Assembly: GCA_016794035.1 (NCBI GenBank)
Contig: JAEUHS010000011.1
Location: forward strand, 1-64,000
Reading direction: 5' to 3'
From: Planctomycetota bacterium
GTDB lineage: Bacteria > Planctomycetota > UBA1135 > UBA2386
DNA length: 64,000 bases
Notes under the pieces: model-generated
Databases searched by the model: none
What the model was told of the DNA's origin: nothing
The model's input: the letters and a program-made list of their open reading frames with translations, nothing else
Translations under genes and position numbers: made by a program
Shown here: positions 53,901 through 61,890 of the stretch, piece by piece
Layout: each line of letters begins with the position of its first letter
How positions within the stretch are numbered: the stretch's first letter is position 1

Positions 53901-56138
53901 CTACCTCGGTTGCTGCGGGTCCTTGCCCGGACCGAACAGGTCCTGCTCGCGTTCCTTGACCCGCCTTTCGACGTCCCGGATCGCGGACTCCTCTATCTTT
54001 ATCACGTTGCGAAGTTCCTCCAGCAGCGCCGCCAGGTTCTCGGCCTGCTCCATCTGCGCGAGCACGGCCAACAGCCGCCGCTGGATGTCCGCGTAACCAT
54101 CGGTCGCCGCCGTCCTTGTCGCCTCGTCGGCGCTGCTCGCGAAACCCTCCACGAGCCGGCTCGTGGCCGGGAAAGCCTCCTTGGCAAGGTCGGCCAGCGG
54201 CGCCGTGATCAGGCTCTCGATCTGGCGCACCTTGTTGGCCTCGATCAGGCGATTGTTCTCGTACTCCCAGAGGATGCGCTGGTACGACTCGCCGACGAAC
54301 GCGACGCGTCGGCCGAGCGTCTGCTGGCGCCGCGCCAGCGCGCGCAGGCGCCCCTCGACGCGCGGCCGATCGTCGCCGGCCAGCGGCGGCAGCTCGGCGA
54401 GTTCGCCGGCGGCCAGGCGCTCCTCGTCGGTGATGCGCTCGAGCTCCTGCCGCTGCTCGACCTGACGGCGCCGCAGGTCCTCGACCAGCTTCTCGCGCGT
54501 GACGACGCGGAACGTCATCGTCTCGCCCAGCCCTTCGTGCGGCTCGCCCGGGCCGAAGTTGTCCTTCGCGGTGAAGCGCAGCGAGAACAACATGCCGGGC
54601 CGGATCCGGTTCTGCGCCGCGTTCTCGTCGGCGACCCGGTTCCACTGCGTCAGGTCGACCATCGCGGTGGTCTCGTAGCGCACCGCGCTGCGCGCCAGCG
54701 GCTCGCCGAACGTCGCCGCCGCCGACTCGAACGGCGGCTCGCCGGGCGCGGGGTCGGTGCCGTTCGGCGGCGTGTCCGCGGTCCGATCGTCACCGACGCG
54801 GATCGCGGCGCCGACCTCGCGCAGGCCGAAGTCGTCCTTGACCTTCAGCTCGCCGGGGATGCGCGCGTGGGCCGTGATCGCCGAGCCGATGCCGCGCAGG
54901 CGGAAGTCGAGCGCGGGGCTCTTGTCGTCGCCGACCCGCAGCAGCAGCTTCGGCGGCGCGCCGGCGCCGAGACGGTCGCGGTCGACGACGTCGACCACCA
55001 GCAGCCCCGACGCCGTCGGCAGGAAGCCGCCGCGGAACGAACGGCCGTCGGCGTCGCGTTCGAGCGCCACCTTCTGGTCGCTGCCGAACAGCAGGAACGC
55101 CTCGTCGATCGGCTTGTGGCTGCGGCCCTCGACGTCGAGCCGCGCGCCCTTCGGCAGCCGCAGTTCGCCTTCGGTCGGCGGCACCAGGAATGGCTCGCGC
55201 TCCATGTAGTCGGGGAACGTGACGCGCACGGCCAGGTCCTCGAGCCGCGGCCGCTCGACGATGTGCACGGCCAGCTCGACCGGCAGCGAGTCGCCACCCT
55301 GCGCGCGCAGCACGACGTCGCCGAGCACGGTGTCCATCGTCCAGGTGAACTCGGCCTCGCCGGTGCGGCTCATCGGCTCCGCGCCGTGCTCGCCGCCGGC
55401 GAACCGGTAGTCGAGGAACACCTGATCGGGCATCGGCCCCTGCACGGTCACGCGCACCGTCAGCGCGTCGCCCTGCGGCAGCCGCACCTCGCCGTCGACG
55501 TCGCCGAACGCGAGGGTCGTGTAGCGCGGCCACTCGGTGTTGGTGAGCAGCAGGTTGCGGCGCGCCCAGATCGACAGCGACTCCGGCAGAAGACCCGCCC
55601 AGCCGCCGAACAACAGCAGCACGCCGCCGATCGCGGCAGCGAAGCGCCTGATGCGACCCGCGTCGATCGCCCGGCCGAACGGGATCGTCGCCAGCCGCCG
55701 GCGCACGTCGGCGACCACGCTGGCCTTCAGCTGTGGCGACTCGACGGCGGCGGCGCCGCTGCGCAGTTCGCGCTCGAACTGCATGGAGCTGATCAGCGCC
55801 TGCTTGACGTCGGGCGACGTGCGCTCGACCGCGAGCGCCAGCTCCTCCTCGGTCAGCGGCACCGCCAGCGGCTGCAGCAGGCGGCGGCGCACGACGCGCG
55901 CGACGACACACAGGAAGCTCGCCAGCAGCAGGCAGCGGAAGATCCACTCGAGGCGCAGGCTGCGATCGGTCAGCAGCGTCGGCAGCGTGTAGGCGACCAG
56001 CAGCAGCGCGACGACGCCGAGGGTCTCGATCCAGATGCCCGCGCGCGCGCGGCGGCGCAGGCGCAGCAGTTCGGCCGGCGCCACGCCGGGGGAGGCCGTG
56101 GTGTCGCTGGCTCGCATCGCTGGGCTGGTCGAGGTCAT
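53901..56138 (-). CDS. Large membrane protein with two N-terminal helices (DUF4175-like)
   Basis: The 745-residue protein has two membrane helices near residues 35-50 and 70-85 (ETLGVVALLLVAYTLPTLL, FRCLLLASFLCVVARVV) and a third near 175 (FAAAIGGVLLLFGGWAG). A long periplasmic part with beta-sandwich segments follows (PRYTTLAFGDVDGEVRLPQG, LPVELAVHIVERPRLEDLAV), then a charged coiled-coil C-terminus (EDLRRRQVEQRQELERITDE). The layout resembles DUF4175-type proteins found beside MoxR/VWA genes. ATG 56138 overlaps the preceding stop (ATGA). Confidence 0.72.
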   Translation of the reverse strand: MTSTSPAMRASDTTASPGVAPAELLRLRRRARAGIWIETLGVVALLLVAYTLPTLLTDRSLRLEWIFRCLLLASFLCVVARVVRRRLLQPLAVPLTEEELALAVERTSPDVKQALISSMQFERELRSGAAAVESPQLKASVVADVRRRLATIPFGRAIDAGRIRRFAAAIGGVLLLFGGWAGLLPESLSIWARRNLLLTNTEWPRYTTLAFGDVDGEVRLPQGDALTVRVTVQGPMPDQVFLDYRFAGGEHGAEPMSRTGEAEFTWTMDTVLGDVVLRAQGGDSLPVELAVHIVERPRLEDLAVRVTFPDYMEREPFLVPPTEGELRLPKGARLDVEGRSHKPIDEAFLLFGSDQKVALERDADGRSFRGGFLPTASGLLVVDVVDRDRLGAGAPPKLLLRVGDDKSPALDFRLRGIGSAITAHARIPGELKVKDDFGLREVGAAIRVGDDRTADTPPNGTDPAPGEPPFESAAATFGEPLARSAVRYETTAMVDLTQWNRVADENAAQNRIRPGMLFSLRFTAKDNFGPGEPHEGLGETMTFRVVTREKLVEDLRRRQVEQRQELERITDEERLAAGELAELPPLAGDDRPRVEGRLRALARRQQTLGRRVAFVGESYQRILWEYENNRLIEANKVRQIESLITAPLADLAKEAFPATSRLVEGFASSADEATRTAATDGYADIQRRLLAVLAQMEQAENLAALLEELRNVIKIEESAIRDVERRVKEREQDLFGPGKDPQQPR

Positions 56139-58612
56139 AGCAGGTTGAACCGCTTGCGCAGCAGCCACTCGAGGGACAACACCAGCAGCACGAACGCGAT
56201 CGTCGGCCATCCGTCCCACATCGCGTGTGGCGTGCGGAACGTGTCGGTCGCCGATCGCGACGGGATCCTGTCGGCCGCGGCCAGCAGCGCCTGCGGCGTC
56301 GCGCACAGTTCGCCGCCGACCGCGCCGGCGATCGCCGCCAGTTCGGCGCGGTCCATCGGCCCCTGGCGTTCGATCTGCGCGGCGACCACCTGGAAGTCGA
56401 CCTCGGTGTTCTTGCCGATCTTCTGCGCCGGCCGCACGCGGTAGCTGCCCAGCTGGGTCGGGCGCCAGCGCAGCGAGTAGCTGCCGGGCGCGGCCTCGAC
56501 CGGGATCAGCTGCAGCGTCTCGCCGGCCTCGCCGTCGCGCTCGACGACGACCGCGAAGGTCTCGTCGACGAACGGCTGCAGCGCCTCGTCCTTGACGTCG
56601 GCGGTCAGCTCGATCGCGTCGCCGAGGTCGATCTTCTCGTCGCTGGCCGTCAGTCGCAGGCGGCTGTTGCCGGCCTGGATGCGGCCCTCGAACAGGTAGC
56701 GCACGCCGTTGATCCAGAAGCGGTTGTAGGCGTCCTCGTACAGCGACCGCCACCGGTAGGTCTCGTCGGTGCCGGTGTAGAGCACGCGCCCGGCGCCGAC
56801 GTTCTGCATCGCGATCATCGGCATCGCGCGCCCGCCGCGGCCGAACTCGGGATTGGGGTGCTCGGCGATCGGGATCGCGATCGGCTTCAGCCGCAGCGCC
56901 GGGAACCAGAAGTGGAAGCCCGGCAGGCGGCCCCACAGCAGCCGGCTCTGGTCCTTGGTCTCGGCGATGCGCGTGATCTTGGCGCCGACGCCCTCTTCGC
57001 CCTCGGCCGCGAGCCGGTAGGGGCTCGGGTACTTGAAGGCGACGCCGAAGCCGATGATCTTGCGCTCGGCATACTCGATGTCGGGCACGATCGGCAGCAG
57101 CTCGGCGAGCGGGCGCGTCACGGCATCGGGCCGCATCGCGTCGAGCGAGTACTTCTCGCCGCAGACCCACCACAGGCCGCAGCCGCCCTCGACGACGTGC
57201 TGCTGCAGCGCCTCGCAGAAGCGCGGCGTCAGCTTCTCCGCGTTCGGATCGATCAGCACGACGACGTCGTACGGATCGAGCTCCTGCCGACCCTGCGGCA
57301 GCGCCTCGATGCGCACCTCCTCGTCGCCGTCCTGCGGGAACTTCTCGTCGGCGCTCTGCAGCCAGCACGACACGTCGATCGTCTTGTCGCGGATGAACAG
57401 GTTGCGCAGGATCTGGAACTCGTGGCTCGGCGCGCCGGCGAGCAGCAACAGGCGCAGCCGTTCGCCGAGCACCTCGACCGCGGCGACCTTGCTGTGCCGT
57501 TCGGCGACGATCGGCTCGCCGTCGGGCGGCTGGATCTCGGCGCGATAGAGGAAGCGCCCCGGCGCGTCGGCGGTCAGGTTCTGCCACTCGACGTCGATCT
57601 CGCTGCGGTCGCCGCCGATCGGCACCTGCTGCGTGGCGACCACCTGCTCGGCGCCCTTGTCGTCGATGCGCACCAGCCGGGCCAGCACCGACGTCGCCTC
57701 GTAGCCCTCGACCCCGATCACCGACTTCATCGCGAACGGATCGCGCTGGAACACCTTCTCCGGCGCCTCGAGCCGCAGCAGCGCGACCGTCTGCGTCGCC
57801 GACGGATCGCCGACGCCGAGCACGAGCACGAGCGGGATCTTGCGCTGATTCAGCAGCCGCACGATCTCGGCGGCCTGCGGGCCGGCGTTGCGACGCCCGT
57901 CGCTGAGCAGCACGACGGCGGCGATCTCGGCGGTGCGGCTGCGATCGAGCGCGGTGCGCAGGGCGCCGCCGAGGTTCGTCGAGCGGCCCTCGGCGACCAG
58001 CTGGTCGAGCGCGAGGCGCGGCGGCGGCGGCGCCGGCGGCGGACCCTCGGCCGACGGCACCGGGCCCGGCACCAGCGGCAGTTGTTCGAGGTTGCCGGCG
58101 AAGCCGTAGAGCTGCGCCTGGTTGTGCGCGGCGAGCTCGCGCACCAGTTCGCCGTCGCCGTGCGCCAGCAGCGCGCGCACCAGCTGCAGGCGCGTCGCCG
58201 CGGCGAGGTCCGCGATGCCGAGCGCGCGCCAGCCGGCGGCCTGCGCCTGCACCGACTCGCGGCGCCAGGCATCCTGGTGCGTCATCGACTGCGACGTGTC
58301 GACCAGCAGGATCGTGTGCCCGGGCCGGGTCTCGTGGCGCACGGTGACGAGGTTGGGCTCGAGCAGCAGCAGGATCACCGCCAGCACGGCCAGTGCACGC
58401 AGTCCGGCGAGCACGCCGCGCTGGAAGCGCGTCAGGTTCCTGCCGTCGCGGCGATACAGCAGCGCGACGAACAGCACCGCCAGCGCGCAGCCCATCAGCA
58501 CGAGCATGCCGAAGCCGCCGCTCGGGAAGTTGCCGAGCTCGAACTTCAGCTCTTCGCCGGGCTCGACGGCGATGCCCTTCCAACCCGCGAGCCACTGCAG
58601 CAGTTCGTCCAT
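56135..58612 (-). CDS. VWA-domain membrane protein with glutamine-amidotransferase-like fold
   Basis: The 825-residue protein begins with two membrane helices (GMLVLMGCALAVLFVALLY; GLRALAVLAVILLLLE). A von Willebrand A domain follows, with MIDAS motif D-T-S-Q-S (LLVDTSQSMTHQD) and STNLGGALRTALDRS. The middle shows a class I glutamine-amidotransferase-like region, where RLLLLAGAPSHEFQILRNLF and GCGLWWVCGEKYS take the place of a catalytic site. The C-terminus ends in one more helix (FVLLVLSLEWLLRKRF). VWA proteins of this type assemble with BatA-like partners and MoxR ATPases. ATG 58612 fits best. Confidence 0.82.
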   Translation of the reverse strand: MDELLQWLAGWKGIAVEPGEELKFELGNFPSGGFGMLVLMGCALAVLFVALLYRRDGRNLTRFQRGVLAGLRALAVLAVILLLLEPNLVTVRHETRPGHTILLVDTSQSMTHQDAWRRESVQAQAAGWRALGIADLAAATRLQLVRALLAHGDGELVRELAAHNQAQLYGFAGNLEQLPLVPGPVPSAEGPPPAPPPPRLALDQLVAEGRSTNLGGALRTALDRSRTAEIAAVVLLSDGRRNAGPQAAEIVRLLNQRKIPLVLVLGVGDPSATQTVALLRLEAPEKVFQRDPFAMKSVIGVEGYEATSVLARLVRIDDKGAEQVVATQQVPIGGDRSEIDVEWQNLTADAPGRFLYRAEIQPPDGEPIVAERHSKVAAVEVLGERLRLLLLAGAPSHEFQILRNLFIRDKTIDVSCWLQSADEKFPQDGDEEVRIEALPQGRQELDPYDVVVLIDPNAEKLTPRFCEALQQHVVEGGCGLWWVCGEKYSLDAMRPDAVTRPLAELLPIVPDIEYAERKIIGFGVAFKYPSPYRLAAEGEEGVGAKITRIAETKDQSRLLWGRLPGFHFWFPALRLKPIAIPIAEHPNPEFGRGGRAMPMIAMQNVGAGRVLYTGTDETYRWRSLYEDAYNRFWINGVRYLFEGRIQAGNSRLRLTASDEKIDLGDAIELTADVKDEALQPFVDETFAVVVERDGEAGETLQLIPVEAAPGSYSLRWRPTQLGSYRVRPAQKIGKNTEVDFQVVAAQIERQGPMDRAELAAIAGAVGGELCATPQALLAAADRIPSRSATDTFRTPHAMWDGWPTIAFVLLVLSLEWLLRKRFNLL

Positions 58613-58628
58613 GTGCGTTCCCGGGCGC

Positions 58629-60842
58629 TCAGCGGCGGCCGAACCTCCACGCCAGCAACGACTCGGCGAGCAGCCCGAACAACAACGCGGCGGCCAGCAG
58701 CTGCCAGAGTTCGCCCTCGCCGCCGGCGGCGCCGAGGCCGCTGTCGGCGCCGACGAAGTCGACGTGCGGCTGCACCTCGGGCGGGTAGAGGCGCGCGAAC
58801 GCCGCATCCGTGAGGCCGAGCAGCCGGCTCTCCGCGATCGGCGGATTGCGGGCGAACAGCCGCGTGTCGGGTCCGCCGTCGTGCCGCGTCAGGTCGACCT
58901 CGTAGGCGCCGAGCTGCCGCAGTTCGGCCATCGGGATCGTCAGCGTCAGGCGCTGCGTGCCGGCCGCGGATTCGGCGCCGTCGGCGGCATCGGGCTGCGC
59001 CGCGACCGCGGTGAACGTGCGTTCGTCGCCGGCCTCGACCAGCGCCCGAACGGTGACGTCGGCGCGATGCGTGCCGGGATCGAGTTCGAGCCGGTAGGAG
59101 CCGTCCGGCGTCAGGTTCTGGCCGCTGAGGTCGCGGCGGCGCGCGCCGAAGCGGTGGATCTGGTTGACCAGCACGACGAACAGGTCGGTGCTCGGCAAGT
59201 TGGACCAGAAGCGATCCGCGGCCACCGCCAACAGCACCACCTCGCCGCCGTCGCCGAACGTGCGCGTGACCAGCAGCGGCGGTCCCTCGGCGTCGTGGAT
59301 GCGGGCGACGATCGACGCCTCGTGGTCGGGGACCTCCTCGATCGTGAGCCAGCGCTTGACCAGCAGCACGTTGCCGACCAGCAGATCGAGCACCTCGCCG
59401 ACGCGGTCGCAGATCGGGTGGTCCTTCGCCACCAGCGTCGCCGACTCCGGCCGGTCGGGATCGCCGGCGACGTCGCCGAGCGGCAGCGGCAGCGGACCCT
59501 GGCCATCGCGCCACAACAGCTCGTCGTAGCGTCTGGCGTCGACCTGGTTGCCGCAGGCGATGCCGAGCCCGCCGCCGGCGGCGACGAACTGCTCGATGCG
59601 CCGGCTGGTCGCGGCGGACGGCGCCTGCACGTTGCACAGCCAGACGAAGTCGAACGGATCGAGGTCGGTCTCCTCGAGCGCGAGATCGGTGACGACCTGC
59701 GGCTCGATGCCGGTCTCGACCATCTCCATCGCCGCCTGCAGGTAGAACGTCTCGCCCTCGCGTTCGTCGGGTTGGCCGTCGACCAGCAGCACGCGGCTCT
59801 TGTCGCGCACGTCGAGCGCCAGCGTGCGGCGATCGTCGATCAGGTACGGTTCGGTGGCTTCGAGCGAGGCTTCGACGCGATGGAAGCCGGCCTGATGGAA
59901 CGTGTGCTCGATCGGCAGCGCGACGCGTTCGCCGGGCAGCAGCGCCGGCACCGCCTGCACGACGCGGCTCCTGCCGTCGACTTCGACCGCGACCGAGGTC
60001 GGCGTGGTCGGGTCGAGGCCGAAGTTCTGCACCACCACCGACAGCGTCGTCGGCACGGCGGCGACCGCGAGCCGGTCGTCGAGCCGCACGTCGACGACGG
60101 CCAGGTTCGGCGGCTGGCCGCCGACACCGAACACGGTCAGGTGCTCCTCGTCCCCCATCGACGACAGCGCCGCCAGCAGCGCCGGCCGCGGCTTGTCGTC
60201 GTCGGTGGCCCAGTCGCGCGCACGGCGATCGCCGACCACGTAGTACTCGGTGCGCGCGGCGTCCTGGACCTCTGCCGCGCGCCGCATGGTGGCCTGCAGC
60301 ACGAGCCCGAGGTCCGGCGACCCGTCGCCGACGCTCATCTCCTTCAACATCACCGCCGTGCGGCGACCGACGTCGGGGCCGACGCGCTGCCCCCACAGGT
60401 CGGGCTGCAGCGGCCGGCTGGTGCGCACGATCGACAGCAGATCGCCGCTGCGCCGCTGCGCCAGATCGTCGACCAGCAGGCGGATGCGGTCCTGGGCACG
60501 TTCGAACAGCTGCGTGCTGCCGCTGCGCTGGGTCATCGACGCGCTGTCGTCGAGCACGACGACGTGGTGCGTGCGCGAACCGAGCAGGGCGCCGCCGGAC
60601 AGCTGCGGCCGGCTGACCAGCGCCACCAGCAGCAGCACCGCCAGCGTGCGCAGCAACAGCACGAGCCACTGCTCCATGCGCAACCGCTTGCGGTTGCGCT
60701 TCATCGCCGCCAGCAGGTATTCCATCGCCGCCCATGGCACCTGCCGGAACCGCCGGCGGTTCAGCAGGTGGATGACGATCGGGATCGCGCACAACGGCAG
60801 CGCGACCAGCAGCAGGGGGTTCAGGAAGGCGAGCGCCAGCAT
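58629..60842 (-). CDS. BatA/VWA-domain membrane protein
   Basis: The 737-residue protein opens with the BatA N-terminal pattern: FLNPLLLVALPLCAIPIVIH followed by LLNRRRFRQVPWAAMEYLL. A membrane helix (LLLRTLAVLLLVALVSRPQL) and a VWA domain come next, with MIDAS D-D-S-A-S (VVVLDDSASM). A long C-terminal region follows, with a ThuA-like/amidotransferase-like segment (AGGGLGIACGNQVDARRY), and a final helix (LLAAALLFGLLAESLLAWRF). It is the likely partner of the VWA protein encoded 16 bp downstream. Confidence 0.85.
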   Translation of the reverse strand: MLALAFLNPLLLVALPLCAIPIVIHLLNRRRFRQVPWAAMEYLLAAMKRNRKRLRMEQWLVLLLRTLAVLLLVALVSRPQLSGGALLGSRTHHVVVLDDSASMTQRSGSTQLFERAQDRIRLLVDDLAQRRSGDLLSIVRTSRPLQPDLWGQRVGPDVGRRTAVMLKEMSVGDGSPDLGLVLQATMRRAAEVQDAARTEYYVVGDRRARDWATDDDKPRPALLAALSSMGDEEHLTVFGVGGQPPNLAVVDVRLDDRLAVAAVPTTLSVVVQNFGLDPTTPTSVAVEVDGRSRVVQAVPALLPGERVALPIEHTFHQAGFHRVEASLEATEPYLIDDRRTLALDVRDKSRVLLVDGQPDEREGETFYLQAAMEMVETGIEPQVVTDLALEETDLDPFDFVWLCNVQAPSAATSRRIEQFVAAGGGLGIACGNQVDARRYDELLWRDGQGPLPLPLGDVAGDPDRPESATLVAKDHPICDRVGEVLDLLVGNVLLVKRWLTIEEVPDHEASIVARIHDAEGPPLLVTRTFGDGGEVVLLAVAADRFWSNLPSTDLFVVLVNQIHRFGARRRDLSGQNLTPDGSYRLELDPGTHRADVTVRALVEAGDERTFTAVAAQPDAADGAESAAGTQRLTLTIPMAELRQLGAYEVDLTRHDGGPDTRLFARNPPIAESRLLGLTDAAFARLYPPEVQPHVDFVGADSGLGAAGGEGELWQLLAAALLFGLLAESLLAWRFGRR

Positions 60843-60852
60843 CGACGAGGCT

Positions 60853-61890
60853 TCAGCGTTGGTAGATCGGAGCCAGGGCGTAGGGCAGCTGCAGCACGAT
60901 CACCGCGATCGCGGTGCCGTAGACCGTGCCGACGCCGTCGCCGTCCCAGCTGCCGTCCTTCTTCTGTTGCTTCAGCAGCCACTTGGACATCTTCGCGTAG
61001 TAGTCCACCCAGTCGTCGCCGCCGCGCTGGTAGAGCGCCTGCGACCAGTACAGATGCGTGTAGTAGTGGTGGCCCGTGTTGTCGACCGAGATCTGGATGT
61101 GCTTCTTGCAGTACTGCACCGCCTTGTCGACGAACGGCTGGTCGTCGTAGACGCCGGCGTTGTAGAGCACGGCGACGCCGGCCGCGGTGATCGCCGGCCG
61201 CCCGCCGCCGCCGGAGCCGAGGCTGTAGCGGATGCTGCCGTCGGCGTTCTGGCAGCGCCTGATGTAGTCGATCGCCTTGTCGACGGTCTTCTTGTCGACC
61301 ACGATGCCGGCCATGCGGCACGCGCGCAGCGCCTGCACCTGCGTGACGGTGACGCTGCCCTCGTCGCTGTTGGAGTCGGGCGTGTAGATCCAGCCGCCGG
61401 CGGTCGACTGCGCGCTGGTGATCAGCCCGCAGGCCTTGTCCAGCACGCGCTTGAGCTTCTCCTGCTTGCGCAGGTCCTCCTCCATGCCGAACACCGACGC
61501 CAGGAACAGCGTCGCGAAGCCGTGGCCGTACATCGACCGGCCCTCCTCCTGCGGCACCGAGATGACGCCGTTGTTCGGATCGGCGTGCTTGAGCAGGAAG
61601 TCCACCGACTGCCGCACCTCGCGCCAGTACTGGCCGCGCGTCGGCGTCGAGCCGCCGGCGATGAACGCCATGCCGGCGAGCCCCGTCATCGCGGCGGGGT
61701 AGCTGCCGTAGCCGCCGGAGTTGCGCCAGCTGCCGTCGTTGCCCTGGTTGCGCGACAGCCACGACAGACCGCGCTGGATCGCCTGCTGGATCTCCTGGTC
61801 GACTCCCGGCGGATAGACCTCCTGCGCGGCGGCCGGACCCAGCACTAGAGCGGCCGCGAACGCACATCGAACGAGCCTCGTCGGCTTCAT
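60853..61890 (-). CDS. Exported squalene-cyclase/prenyltransferase-repeat protein
   Basis: The 345-residue protein has a signal peptide (LVRCAFAAALVLGPAAAQ) and alpha/alpha-barrel repeats. The QW-type motif appears as WLSRNQGNDGSWRNSGGYGS, GLITSAQSTAGGWIYTP, IRRCQNADGSIRYSL and LLKQQKKDGSWDG. Exported proteins with this fold are numerous in planctomycetes and lack the cyclase D-x-D-D motif, so enzyme activity is doubtful; peptide or terpenoid binding is possible. Start ATG 61890 overlaps the stop of the propeller gene (ATGA). Confidence 0.85.
   Translation of the reverse strand: MKPTRLVRCAFAAALVLGPAAAQEVYPPGVDQEIQQAIQRGLSWLSRNQGNDGSWRNSGGYGSYPAAMTGLAGMAFIAGGSTPTRGQYWREVRQSVDFLLKHADPNNGVISVPQEEGRSMYGHGFATLFLASVFGMEEDLRKQEKLKRVLDKACGLITSAQSTAGGWIYTPDSNSDEGSVTVTQVQALRACRMAGIVVDKKTVDKAIDYIRRCQNADGSIRYSLGSGGGGRPAITAAGVAVLYNAGVYDDQPFVDKAVQYCKKHIQISVDNTGHHYYTHLYWSQALYQRGGDDWVDYYAKMSKWLLKQQKKDGSWDGDGVGTVYGTAIAVIVLQLPYALAPIYQR

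Noticed and set aside
51795-56444. Long + strand open frame of about 1550 codons
   Set aside because: It lies antisense to the TPR, coiled-coil and DUF4175-like genes, whose start/stop overlaps and signal peptides are convincing. The antisense product has no recognisable pattern.
58122-61190. Long + strand open frame of about 1020 codons
   Set aside because: It is a shadow of two VWA membrane protein genes. The composition is Arg/Gln/Asp-rich with no motif.
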